DNA from: Pyrus communis
Taxonomy: Eukaryota; Streptophyta; Magnoliopsida; Rosales; Rosaceae
NCBI RefSeq assembly: GCF_963583255.1
Contig: NC_084803.1
Coordinates: 22,418,428 to 22,482,427 of the forward strand
Direction of reading: 5' to 3'
DNA: 64,000 nucleotides
Shown here: positions 45,381 to 57,050 of the stretch, one piece after another
Layout: every line of letters starts with the position of its first letter
How positions within the stretch are numbered: the stretch's first letter is position 1
Notes under the pieces: generated by a model
The model's input: the letters and a program-made list of their open reading frames with translations, nothing else
Databases searched by the model: none
Told to the model about the DNA's origin: nothing
Made by a program: the position numbers and the translations under genes

Positions 45381-46872
45381 CATTTGTTCGCTGGATATAA
45401 GGCAGCTTCGCTTCTTCATTTTACTAGCTGGGGACAAGTTGTTGTCGGCACATCCTTTTATTCAACAGAAATTAGGGATAACCATCACCTATTATAAATT
45501 GGAAGCCCATATTAGAGAGAGGGGGATACCAGTTCGCTTACAGGTAGGAGAGACACACCATGCTCAGCTGCAAGCAAAGGGGAAGAACATCTTCCCCAGC
45601 TGTTGGAAGTCTCTCTTGCCTGCTGCAAGCTTCCTACACCAGCCACAAGCCTAGCCCTAAGTTTTCCATTCTCCTTCCTCTAATGTCTCCCTTCATCTAC
45701 TTGAAAGATACCAAATCTACAGACCAAACCCCTTCCAACACGTCCCTTCACCCTCATGCCTAGGGAAGAAGAGATTCTTCCTTCTGTAGGAAACCATTCT
45801 TTCTGTTGCATAAACCTCTTCTTGACTACTGCAAGCCTTCCAGTAAGCTATCGACTTAATTAATATGAATTGTTGGATCACAAAAAAAAAAAAAAAATTG
45901 TAATCCAACCGTCTATATTTTAACGCGTATGCCAACAGTAACATTTGAAATTTTTTTGATTTTTTTAAGGCCTTAAAATCTAAACCATTGACATGAAAAT
46001 TTAACGGTCCAAATTATGCCATGTCACCTAGCCTTTGGAAAGGGCTAAGTGGGACCACCCCCCCCCCAAAAACTCCCCTCCAGCCAATGGGTCAGGCAAT
46101 TCAGGCCTGGGTGGTGTGTCCAGCTTCCCCTCGAGCCTAGTTGATTGCATAGGATGGAGCAATTTTGGGGGGGTTGGGGCATTGGGTTGCCTAGGGGTGG
46201 AGTTGCTCTAAGAGGGATATCATATCATGTTGGGCGTACTGATTAGTGATACTACTTATTTTCTTTGTGCTTTTTTGAAATGAAGGCAGGTTTATTGCAT
46301 TGCAAAGCTTCAACAGATATATACATTCATCAGGATCCGAATTGAGGTTTGCTGAATTTAGATACACCGTAGCTCTAACTTCGATCTTGACATACGATCC
46401 TTCCACTTTCTCGACCAAGAAATTAAACTCCGTTGATGATGATCGTGCCTGTTCCACAACGATAAAACTAAAATCAGAATATTTGGATACCTGATCAACC
46501 ACATACCCATAAGCAACTAATCAAACTACCAAACCTAATTAACATGAGATTGTAGTGATGTAAACATAGAAGATAGCAGTGAGCTAGTAATGTAAGCATG
46601 CTTTAGCAGCAGGCGCAAAGCAATTAGTGGCACTTTTGTTTCTACTTTGCATCGGTTTGAATAGTAACACACTGCACTCGAGTCCAAATGCATCAAATAC
46701 GCTTTAGGGGACCAGCGACAGAATATATTTCTTCGTTGATGATTAGTGATGCAGAGATGTCCGCAGACTTGTATTACATCGTGATCTCTAAAACTACTAT
46801 TTGCAACCCCCTATTGTTTTCTCACTTGAATTATTGAGGTAATTCCATACCTACCACAACATGATTTCTTCT
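45381..46872. other. Intergenic; partial TIR element; no confident gene
   Basis: Bases about 45890-46214 resemble the right half of the element at 42541-43517 (GGAGTTGCTCTAAGAG end, 'aaccgtctatattttaacg' body, 'gaaagggctaagtgggacc'). A minus-strand frame at 46191-46502 has a plausible composition (FSFIVVEQARSSSTEFNFLV) with an acceptor-like AG before it, but I do not recognise it and it runs into repeat sequence. Bases 46503-46872 are probably the SHMT 3' flank. Confidence 0.35.
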
Positions 46873-49800
46873 TCAGTTCTTGTACTTCAAGGTTTCTTTC
46901 TCAAACCCAATTGTAGGGAATTGCTTAGCATACTCCTCAACATCATGGCGGAGCTTTGCAGTCTCAGATTGAAAGTGAGGGGCAGACAATGCGGTCACAA
47001 AGTCCTTCAACTTTGTTCCTGGTTTACAGAAAGGAACGAAATGCAATTCCATATTAGCCAATGCAAGCACTAGGATTACCTAGATACCACTTGTACATGA
47101 AAGGCAACTAGAAAAACAAAAGCTTGGCGAGCATGAAATTTATGATATCGAAGATTTTTAGGAACCTTTAGCTTCTCCTTTGATCTTCAATGCCAAATTC
47201 ACAGCAGCATCAAAAAAGTCTGCAACCTTAGCGAAATCCTCCTCAACAAATCCCCTAGAAGTAAGAGCCGGGGTTCCTGACAAAAGAATCAATAAGGTTA
47301 CTGAAAATCTAAGAAACAAAAGAGCAACTAAAACCATGAGAAGCCTTTACCCATCCTGATGCCACCCGGGACCATAGCAGAGACATCTCCAGGAACAGTG
47401 TTTTTGTTGGCTGCAATGTGAACAGCCTCCAACACCTTTTCAACCCTGGAGCCGTCAATTCCCTGAAAAATTAGATTTCAAGAAATAGAAAACAATATCA
47501 GTACATCATTGGCTATAGAGAAAATTATATGATAATGCTATTACACGAGTCAACAGCTCATATGCATGTACTAAATGGTATCAACCCCACATTAACTGGA
47601 ATTAGATGAATCCATAAACAAAATTACAGCAAGAAAAAAACGTCTGCTACCTTGTTCTTCAAATTCACCAAAACTAAATGGTTCTCGGTTCCACCAGAAA
47701 CAAGTTCATAGCCTTTCTCAGCCAAAGACTGCATACTTGCCAATTTAGCTATTAGAATGGTAAAAGTAAATTGTAGACAAAGATACTAGAAAGACATCAT
47801 CAGTGAAATTCTAACATACGCAAATAAATGGAAACGTCTAAAGTTATTCATAGTTAACGAACAATGAATTTATAGGTATAAGAAAACAAATATTCTTGCA
47901 TCTCGTAAGCTGATACCTGTGCAAATCTTGAGCAATTGCTGAGAACTTGCTCCTGATAGGCTTTGTACTCTGAAGTAGTAGCCTACATTAAAAGAAGAGT
48001 CGGACAAAATGAACGACAAGATTTCAACAGAACAAGAACTTGAGGTAAGGCGCGAGATTGTGGAGAGCATTTATCTTAATGAGCATATATATATATATAT
48101 ATATACCTGTTTCAATGCAACTGCCAAACCGGTAATTGTGTGGTTGTGCGGGCCACCTTGAAGTCCAGGAAAGACAGCTTGATTGATTTTGTCTTCGTAG
48201 TCGTACAACACCTTGAGGAAAGTATAGAAATTTGGTCAGTTTGTAGAATTAATTCATAAAATAAATCGACAAAAAAATAATTAAAGAGTAAACTGCAAGC
48301 TAAAAGGCAAATAAAATTAAGTTTTTGAACTGTGATCTTTTGAAACTCACCTCTTGCCCTTGTTTGTTAGTCTCTTTTACCCCCTTTCTGAAAAAAATCA
48401 TGGCTCCACGAGGGCCACGGAGTGACTTGTGTGTTGTGGTGGTCACTACATCTGCATAGTCAAAAGGTGATGGAATGACACCAGCTGCAACCAACCCACT
48501 GATGTGTGCCATATCTGCCAACAATATTGCCTTCTGTTTGTTGCAGACCTGTCAAGTACTTCAAATGTAAATCTTGGACTTCTCCACCATCGCATTATAA
48601 CTCTACTGTCATTATACCAAACCAAACAATTTTACCTTACGAATACGGTCATAATCATATAGACGTGCATAAGCACTAGCACCAGCAACTATTAATTTTG
48701 GCCGGAATAGCGTGGCACTTTTCTCCAACTGAAAATCATAGTTAATCGTGTCAAATGAAGCTTCTACTGGCACAGTAGAAAATTTGAACATAAAATTTAC
48801 ATAATATGACAAGCAAGACTAAATCAAATAAGGTAGAGTTCGTCTGGTAAACTTTTAATACAATGTTGTGGTTTAATTCATCCATCACAGTCCTGATTAA
48901 AAGATGACATTTCATTAGTCCTACAGAGGGAACCGTAATAGGTTTGATTTGCAATGTATTATTATTTGGCCTCAATTGATCTTCATGAATTCCTCTGTCA
49001 CGTCAAGGCCTACAGAGGGAACCGTAAATCATGACATTTTTAACAAGTAATTTCCTGCATCTATCTTAAATGTCTACACAACTTGGATTTTTACTTCATT
49101 TTGCCTTTTCATAATTCATGATGCAGCTTCTTTCATACTACAATAACTTAAAAAGACTGGGAACTGTAACAGTAAAGAAAAGAGTTGTTCTTAAAGAATT
49201 GCTATATGCCTTTAACAATAAAATTTCTACATTACCTGGTCATAGTCAATATAGCCGGTGCTCTCATTCAGTCTGTATGGCATGGTTTCGAAAAAGATTG
49301 ACACAGCAGATATCTTTTTAGTGTCAGTCTGCACATTATTAAAACAAGAAATAATGTAATTGCTATCAAAAATTCAAACAACACAAATTATAAATTATAA
49401 ACAGTATGAGTTTCAACTTCTTTCAAGTCAATAGATGTTATGAGTTTTGAGAGAAAAAGAATCTGCCGGTGTTACAGCAAGGCATGGAATTGTTCCTGCC
49501 CAATTGAGCACATCCTTAGGTTTAAAATCAAGACAGATTAACAATGATCATAAATTGATATTAGACATTTCATCACACCAGTCACTGCTTAATGGAATTT
49601 GTAAGCACCTGATAGCCATGGGAGAGATGACCACCGTGAGGAAGATCAAGTGCCATGATTCTGTCATGAGGTTTTAACAATGCAGTATAAACCTGGAAAT
49701 TTGCTGGAGACCCTGATAAAGGCTGCACGTTGACTGCAATGTAAGGAAACGACATCATGTAAAAGAAAGATTTGTTGCTGTTAACATATATTAGAGCAAT

Positions 49801-51039
49801 TGTTGAAACACTACCATTCAGGGTTTTGACTGACTTAAATTCATATTGTAGCTGTTTGATACTGAATATATGGTTCCGATGAGTGTTGAGATGCATAGTT
49901 CACATGTATGCTTACTCTTAGACATTGTAACAAATAGCAGGAGGCTGCTCATGAGACATGCCATAGGAATTTACCTCCCCATTTTGCTGGATCCAACCGA
50001 AAAGCTTCCAAAGCACGCTTCTGACATAAGGATTCTGCCATGTCAATGAACCTAAGAATACGAAGAGTTGACTATGTAAAGACTCTGCTTTCAATCACAT
50101 AGTTTCTATCTTATCCAAAGGGAAAAATGGGAAAGATTTCACATACTCATTTCCACCATAGTATCTAGCTCCGGGATACCCTTCACTGTATTTGTTGGTC
50201 ATAACTGACCCAACTGCTTGCATGACAGAGAGCGATGTGAAGTTCTCTGAGGGTATCAGTTCTAACCCCTTAAAAAATACAACAAAAAGTTTAAAAGTTC
50301 TTGAAAGAGATTAATGCAAACAACATACCAATACAGCTAAAAATAAAAGCAGTTGGAATCATTAAACTTCACACCAAAGTAATCATATAAAAATTAAAGA
50401 TACAAACTTTTCTCAGTTATGGCCTAAATTTGTTTAGTTTTCAACATAGAATAATAAAAGAAAGCATTTTTCAAATTGTAAGCACCATTGTAACAATTAC
50501 AATTCATAACATAGTCTTGATTTGATTATAGAAATACAAGCATACCTTCCATTGCCTGGTTTTCTCGTGCTCAATGATATCCGCAATTTCGGGATCCACA
50601 GCCTCCAATGGAGCATTCAACTGCTTAGGCCACTGCAAGATTTTCACAGTTTTACTATTCAGAAGCAAACACACAAGAACAAACCAAATTACAAACCAAA
50701 GGAAAGAAACAAAAAAAAAGTCAGATAGATATAGGAGCTTACAGTGACACCAGACTTCTCATAGACAGCTTCATTGGGCAAAGATGACTGAAAAATGAAA
50801 ACAGACAAATGGGTAAGTGGTGATTATCATGCATTTATATAACTTTGAATCCCCATCCTGGTAGTTTCGATTACATCAATTAGAATATCGCTCAAATAAA
50901 AAACAGAAAAGAACCCAACAACAGAAAACTATAAGGGTAGTAGAAAAACCATGTAATAGTGAGAGGCGGCATTGAAGAGGGGACGAATGGGCTTGTCCCC
51001 AGAAGCCGAAAGCCTGCGAAGCGCCAATGCCATCGCCAT
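46873..51039 (-). CDS. SHM1: Mitochondrial serine hydroxymethyltransferase
   Basis: Fifteen exons on the minus strand: 51039-50950, 50787-50743, 50632-50546, 50268-50147, 50051-49975, 49733-49609, 49328-49236, 48728-48636, 48548-48351, 48211-48107, 47982-47917, 47728-47651, 47462-47351, 47276-47166, 47018-46873; all phases join, 515 residues (Arabidopsis SHM1 has 517). The N-terminus [20 protein letters not shown] is Arg/Ser/Ala-rich, a mitochondrial presequence. Exons carry [41 protein letters not shown] and [15 protein letters not shown] with the PLP lysine (about residue 285). It interconverts serine and glycine with tetrahydrofolate and in leaf mitochondria serves photorespiration with glycine decarboxylase. 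Donor sites of introns 1 (GTTTTT) and 14 (GTTCCT) are weak but the flanking protein is continuous. Confidence 0.96.
48085..48105. repeat. (TA)n run abutting the SHMT exon 10 donor
   Basis: Read on the minus strand, exon 10 ends CAG and the intron begins GTATATATATATATATATAT, so the microsatellite includes the donor site's +3 to +6 positions. No comparable run sits at the other SHMT splice sites. Confidence 0.85.
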
Positions 51040-51840
51040 GGTTGGTTAGTTTTTCTCACTCTTTGGCTTCTGAGTTCAGTTGGGCGGGTGGGGTTTTGTC
51101 TAAAAGCTTAAGAGTTGAGGTTTCACAATCAACTGTAAATAAAAATAATTGGATATTTGTAAACTTGTAACACAATTATGTGGGGAAAATGAATTAGAAG
51201 AAAAGCATCCATGAAAGGCCTATCCAAACTACTCATTTCTCAGCCACAAGGGGGCTCTCAGAAAGATAAAGCCTGATCTGGTTTTTTGTGTTTTGTGAGA
51301 TATATTTGGCCACCCAAGCTTTCCGAATGGATCTTTTAGCACGAGAGTGGACTTCGCCAACTCAAATGTCATTTTCGTAGGTGTTTTAGAGGTAAATCTA
51401 CTAATATCCAGGTTTTATTTTATAATTTATTGTCAAAATATAGCCCATCGTTTAGGTACTTGTAGCAAACGGTCCACTTTTAGCAAACCGTTAACAATTC
51501 AAGCCACTCAAGTTCAGATTGTTTTATAATACTAGAAGAATGTGATTTTCCCTTTGTCAAAAGAAATGTCTAAACATTTTTTCTTCAACTTATTGCGTTC
51601 CATATTCAAACAATCATTCTCCCATTTAGCTAATGGCATGGGTTGTAATTTCGTGGAAGTTGTGTGAGTCTAATATCTGTTTGGACTCTGTTAACTAACG
51701 GATTAGTCAGGAGTACAGGGTGGAAATTTAAAAAAATTATTTATATTGTAGGCGTATTTTACTAAACAACCATAGAGAGAGGGAGAGGGGCGTCAAGAAG
51801 AGAGAAAAGAGAGAATTGAGTGATTTTTGTGGTGTGATTT
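51040..51840. other. SHMT upstream region
   Basis: Likely the SHMT promoter and 5' leader (51040-51300), then AT-rich intergenic DNA. A plus-strand frame at 51347-51529 has no domain. No other gene is seen. Confidence 0.4.
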
Positions 51841-52780
51841 CACGTCTTTATTTATAATAGTAAAGAAGGAAGAATTCTTGCATTTCAAGTAATACATTAC
51901 ATCTATGAAACTATCTAAAAGATATTATAGAATTCTATAAGAATCTATTAAGCATCCAGTGCGAGGCGAAGTGTTAGGTATGTAGTGATAGACGAAGTGC
52001 TAGGCATGCAGTGCTAGGTGGACCATGATACTTTACCAAGACCACAAGACAAGGGTGCTTTAATCAGAACACCATACTAGGGTGCTCTAATTAGACCACT
52101 AGACCGAGATGCTTACATTGGATCATAGACCAGATTGATCTAATTAGACCACCAGACTGAGAAGAGTACTCTAAGTAGACCACTGGATCAGGATGCTCTA
52201 GTCAGACCACTATACCAGGATGCTTTACCAAGACCACCCGAGAAAGGTGCTCTAATTAGACCACTAGACTAGGCATGCAGATTGCCAGGCATGCAATCAC
52301 CTCCTTGAGTGCTCTACAGACGACCACTACATAAAGGCAAGTTGACCAAGACCAAATATTTGTTGGGTTGATAGAAAGATGTCCCTTCACCTCTATTTGA
52401 GACCACTCATTTGATCTTCCTTAGGAAAGTGGGCTTTTTGCCTATAAATGAAAGAGAGAGCAGAGAAGAGAAGAAATAGAAGCTAGTTGGGGTAGAGGGG
52501 GCATACTACCCTTCGGCGTCACCATGCCAACTCAGGGCTTTGGGCCACTAGTCGTAATTCTGTTTGTGGATGAACCACTATATATTTTTGTGTTTATTTT
52601 ACTATTGTTGTTTATTTTACTATTGTTGTTTATTATATCCTTTAAGTTAACCATACGATATGTGAGCGTCAACTCACACTCGTTTGAGTTGACCTGCAAA
52701 TTTTGAACGTCAAACACTACATATTCTTACAACTTTCAAAAATGATAACTAAGTCAATTTTATTTATTTATTTTTAACTA
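51841..52780 (+). mobile_element. LARD-like retroelement relic with 'gaccactagaccag' tandem repeats
   Basis: Between about 52030 and 52290 a unit of some 35-40 bases (approximately 'agaccactagaccaggatgctctaatt') repeats six or seven times in degenerate form. It is followed by CTATAAATGAAAGAGAG (52442-52458), a TATA-type LTR promoter phrase. The organisation (LTR promoter plus non-coding tandem units) parallels the element at 18136-20805. Ends are not resolved. Confidence 0.45.
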
Positions 52781-52862
52781 AATCTCCACAGGAGAGAATT
52801 TCCGTACTAATGAGAGCTTTGTCTTGTGGCTTTAATATTGGGGGATCATGTGAACATGATGC

Positions 52863-53040
52863 GGGCTTGGGCTTGACACTTGGTCCAAAATAAGAGAATA
52901 AAAGGTTAAGAAGCAAAAAAAGGGCTTGCGCTGCACTTGGTTTAAAACAAGAGAATAAAAGGTTAAGAAGCAACAAAAAAGGGCTTGGGCTTGACACTTG
53001 ATCCAAAACAAGAGAATAAAAGGTTAAGAAGCAACAAAAA
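52863..53040. repeat. Three tandem copies of a 59-bp unit beside tRNA-Asn
   Basis: Copies at 52863-52921, 52922-52980 and 52981-53040 share 'gggcttg', 'acaagagaataaaaggttaa' and 'gaagcaacaaaaaa'. The array abuts the 3' end of the tRNA gene, and the A run closing the third copy is also the tRNA's T-run terminator on the minus strand. Chance frames across it (52764-53090, minus) are repeat translations. Confidence 0.9.
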
Positions 53041-53041
53041 A
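53036..53041 (-). terminator. RNA polymerase III terminator of tRNA-Asn
   Basis: Read on the minus strand, six T residues begin one base past the mature tRNA end, a standard Pol III stop signal. Confidence 0.8.
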
Positions 53042-53042
53042 C

Positions 53043-53066
53043 CGCTAGAAGGAGGGTTCGAACCTC

Positions 53067-53099
<33 letters not shown>

Positions 53100-53116
53100 A
53101 GCTGAGCTATTCCAGC
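53043..53116 (-). tRNA. tRNA-Asn (GTT)
   Basis: The minus strand folds as a 74-nt tRNA: acceptor GCTGGAA with TTCTAGC and discriminator G, D arm GCTCAGCTGGTTAGAGC, anticodon arm TGTGGCTGTTAACCACA with anticodon GTT, T arm GGAGGTTCGAACCCTCC. There is no intron. It matches nuclear plant tRNA-Asn; the plastid tRNA-Asn has a different acceptor stem. Internal A and B boxes are intact. Confidence 0.97.
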
Positions 53117-53446
53117 TTGTTAGTATCAACATCCATCTCCCATTTATATAACCGTACTGTTAGCTTTACAGATTATGTGCTGATGAAACAACTGCTATTA
53201 CATTCAACCTGTGCATAAGCAACATTGCAAGCACTATCCATACTTGTCTGGGTCGTTCTTAACAAGCATGTGCATTTTAGATCCTGGCACAGAATGTTTA
53301 ATTTATTGGCACATAATATTTGATCTTTGACCATTTAGATGCTACAAAATCCAAGTCACTTTTAGTGATACTTTTCTTTTCAATATAGATGTCTTAATTT
53401 TGAAGTATTCGTATATGGTTGATAAGAACTCAAACCAAAGTAATGA

Positions 53447-53958
53447 GGCCCTGTTTGGCAGATCGGATAAGGGATCGGATAGGATTAGTTATACGGACTC
53501 GGGTGTTTGGCGTTCACTCGTACTAAATAAGCGCCGGATTAATTTAACCGATCGGATAGGATAATACGGTATACACCCGCTTAATAAAACCAACCAAAAC
53601 GCCCGGATTATTTAGTCGGGGAAGAAGAATATGGGAGAGAAAGGGAGGGAGTTTGGGGGGTGTGGCGGAGAGAGCTAGGGAACAATTATTTGGGATTCTT
53701 CTGCAGTCGGGGAAGAAGAACGGAGAGAGAGGGAGGGTGTTTGGGGGGTGCGGAGAGATCTGGGAACAAAAAAATGATTTCACTTTTTTTTTAAGTTTGA
53801 TTCCTCCTATTTAGTATAATACTAAACACAGTATAAATAATACGGTCACTAGTCCGATACTGCACCAAACACCCGACTAATTTAGTCAGTACTATCCGGT
53901 GGCTATTTATCTTATCCGACAGAAATAGTCAGTACAGTCCGAGCTGCCAAACGAGGCC
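53447..53958. mobile_element. PIF/Harbinger-like MITE (512 bp)
   Basis: The left end GGCCCTGTTTGGCAGATCGG and the reverse complement of the right end GGCCTCGTTTGGCAGCTCGG form terminal inverted repeats. GGATAGG/ATCCGA-type motifs repeat subterminally. GGCC(N)TGTTTGG ends are typical of plant Harbinger-group MITEs. The target duplication is not clear. Non-coding. Confidence 0.75.
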
Positions 53959-55268
53959 GTAGTTTTCTGTATATTACATAAGAAAGATGGTGATCAAAAC
54001 CATGATATATAATTCCCACTCAAACTAGTAAATCTAGTGAGAGAACATAGTCCAAGTTTACTTTATGCATGTTTCATAGTAAAGTCAAAGTTTACACAAC
54101 CTACGAAATCTTTTTTCTAAATAGCTATTTAATAAATACTGGGGACTGCATTACGATTCACATTGCCTAAGTTTTACAACTTTTTTTAAACCGTACATAA
54201 AATTGATAGTTCAGAAAATGAATAACTAAAATTGATATAAAAGACCTAATAATTGTTAAAATCAAATCTATCAATTAAAACATCAGTACAACTCAGATAT
54301 ACGTAACCTTAAAACCAAAGCTCAAGTTTTAAGAATAAAAAGGTCGTCGAAGGAGGGAGAGGATTCATTTGTGCGTGGATTCTTTGTGAGAGGGGGTGAG
54401 ACCAAATGTGAAAAAAAATCACGAGGGGAGGTGTAGAAGATAAAAGCTGGGACACTGAATCCGAGAGACTGTATGGTTTGAATATACATATGACGTTGTC
54501 CTTCGCTAGCTCAGCTTTTATGAGTTTATCTCTTCCCTCACAGATTAGAGAAACACGACAATTACCAAGTCCCCACAAGGTAAGGTTTTAGCAGGGTGTT
54601 GAGTGTTGAGTGTGTTTGGTGGGATTGATGTGTGGTTGCACCGAAATCACATGCTTTTATCGAGTAACCAATTTGTTATCTTTTTTATCTTGGAAAGGTC
54701 ATATAATCATTATATCTGTTATCGTTTTAAATCTCGTTCATTGAGTTTTCATTTTGTCTACCAAATAGTCTATTTGGTTGATTGTGTTTCATTTTGTCTA
54801 TCTTATGGTTTGACACAATTTTCAAGTTAATATTATAATATATTATACAAAAAATATGAGATAACGAAGAATTTATAAAGAGTCTCATTCTGAGAGAATT
54901 TCCTTAGCATTAAACTACTTGAAAAGATGTAATTGGTTGACTTTTTTCTTGTAATGTTGTAAACATTTTTCTTATCAATGAGTGATCGTTAATTGTTTCA
55001 GGTAAATTTTTTATAAAAAGAAACAAAATGTGTCAAGTTTTATTGCCATATATATAAGATACGTCAAAGTTATTCTTTTTTACCATATATCCAATAAACA
55101 AGGATTGTTTCTTTCGTCAAGGTATATACTCAAGTGAATTTTGTTGTTGTTAATAATCCTCAATTTCTGGTGATTGATTAACTGAAAATTGAATTTTCTT
55201 GTGATTGAGCATTTAAGGTGTCAGTGTATGTCAATACACTTTCCTTTCTAGTTTTTAAATAGTGATTC

Positions 55269-55323
<55 letters not shown>

Positions 55324-56259
55324 ATTAATTAATGAAATCCTATTTGTCAATCAAAAGAGAGTGAAAAGACAAATTAGTCTTCTATCACACAAAAAAATTG
55401 TTGGGCAATAATGTAATTTCACAGGTCCAATTGGAGATGAATCGGGTGGTGAAGGGAGGGGACGAAGGTCGGGGAGGTGAAGAGAGTGGAGGAGAGGGAG
55501 GGACGAAGGTTCGGGAAGATGGGTTTTAGGGTTTGGTTTTTTATTTTATATTTTCTTTTTATAACTTTTCTTTAATTAATTATTTTTAAATGCATACTTT
55601 TTTTTGCCACGTGGCACAAATTTGGCAACCACATGACACAAATGTGGCAACCACGTCAGCTCTTAACGGAGCAATGGATGAAAAATATAACGGAGGTACT
55701 ATATTGAAATAAAATAGTACTTGAGGTATGAAAATGAAATATTTTGAAGATATTGTATGAGATTGCAATAGACCTCAAACATGAGGTGGTAAAATATAAT
55801 TTACCAATAAATATGTGTGTGTGTAATGTACCCTAGCTATTTTTTCAGTTCTCGAAGCAAAATTTATAGAAGCCCTCCATCTTCCCACTAGCTATCATAT
55901 TAAGGGTTAGGAACTTGTGTTTCTAATGTGGTTCTTTACTTTTTTTATTTTTTTTATTTTTTTTTTGGTGTGTACGAAATGTTTGATTTTTGGTATCTAT
56001 GGTGATTTTTCCACTAATAGACACGGGTCATACTTCAGTTGTGATCCAACTTAGTGAGTAATGACATTTTATTATGATAAAAGATAAGATAATTTACATT
56101 ACATTCATTTAAATTATGAAAAAAGAGCATAGTTTAAACTCAGGATGCAATACATTGTTAAAGAAACCCTATTCACCTGCAGTGAGTAACGACATTCAAG
56201 TGTACCCTGTCGGTTTCATAAGTGTATAAGTTGGAGTGAGAATCATAGTGTTAATTAGC
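53959..56259. other. Intergenic AT-rich DNA, no gene seen
   Basis: Only short frames without domains. A (TA)n run of about 52 bases lies at 55271-55322. Bases 55380-55800 include a GGAG/GAAGG-rich stretch and a 'ccacgtggcacaaatttggc / aaccacatgacacaaatgtggcaacc' segment that looks like dispersed-repeat sequence. Confidence 0.45.
55271..55322. repeat. (TA)n microsatellite
   Basis: About 26 uninterrupted TA units in intergenic DNA. Confidence 0.95.
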
Positions 56260-56460
56260 ACTGTCCTAAAATTCTTCGCCTAGTGCCACCTAGGCACTAG
56301 GCTGCTGGTTACTGTCTCGATTAATTTCTAGGCATTTGAAAATTAAGGAAAGGCATCTAGACCTCCTTAGGCTTTGGCCTAGCCCATCTAGTTACCCGCT
56401 TAGCCCGCCTAGACACATCTAGGCACTCTTCTAGGTTGGGAGTCTCACTTAGACATAAAA
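56260..56460. repeat. CCTAG-rich degenerate repeat
   Basis: CCTAG or CTAGG pentamers recur about twelve times, including palindromic 'cctaggcactagg'. This looks like dispersed-repeat sequence of a kind frequent in plant genomes. No coding capacity. Confidence 0.5.
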
Positions 56461-56539
56461 TAGATAACTTTTTTTTTTTTTTTTGTTGAATAAATTGAAA
56501 GAAGCTTGTTGAATACTTGAATGAACATTCACCATATGC

Positions 56540-56818
56540 TTGTTCCCCATATTTTTAGTATAATATATTACTTTATGTTGCAGTTATATTTAGAATAGGA
56601 ATGTGATTGTGTAAATCCTAGTAGATCTAGGAATATCTCTTATATTCTTATTAGGAGTTGAGTACCTATTAAGAATTGTAATCCTAAAAGTGTAAGGTTT
56701 TTACCTATCCTACTACAATAAATAAAGGCAAAATGGGGTGATACAACACACACCTCACAATTAAATCTCTCTATTCTTCCTCTTGCTACCACCGGTTCCC
56801 TTTCTCTCTCTATTCCTT

Positions 56819-56863
<45 letters not shown>

Positions 56864-56931
56864 ACAAATATATGAAACATATACTATATATATATATATA
56901 TATATATATAGTATATGTTTCATATATTTGT

Positions 56932-56966
<35 letters not shown>

Positions 56967-57050
56967 TCATGCATGACACAATTAAATTTCTTTGTGGAAT
57001 TGTGAGTCAAAGCATATAAATAAATTAGAAGCATATTAGGGTTTTTCAAA
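56540..57050 (+). mobile_element. Probable 5' LTR of the copia element
   Basis: Carries LTR-like phrases: 'ggaatgtgattgtgtaaatcctagtagat', 'gtaatcctaaaagtgtaagg', a TATA-like 'caataaataaagg' near 56716 and 'ctctctattcttcctcttgc'. It precedes a GC-rich leader (57098-57330) and the gag start, as in a copia element. Exact ends and a matching 3' LTR were not found. Confidence 0.45.
56823..56962. repeat. Large AT palindrome
   Basis: TTGACAAATATATGAAACATATAC-type arms, 24 bases each (56861-56884 and 56911-56934), are perfect reverse complements. They flank a (TA)n centre and are themselves flanked by (TA)n, so about 140 bases can form one cruciform. Confidence 0.9.

Noticed and set aside
46191..46502. 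103-codon minus-strand frame with gene-like composition
   Set aside because: I do not recognise any family, and its end reads into the TIR-element relative. A transcript search would decide; left uncalled.
52524..52717. Hydrophobic 60-codon frame with repeated LLLFIL units
   Set aside because: It translates short T-rich tandem repeats at the end of the LARD-like relic; both strands are open by composition.
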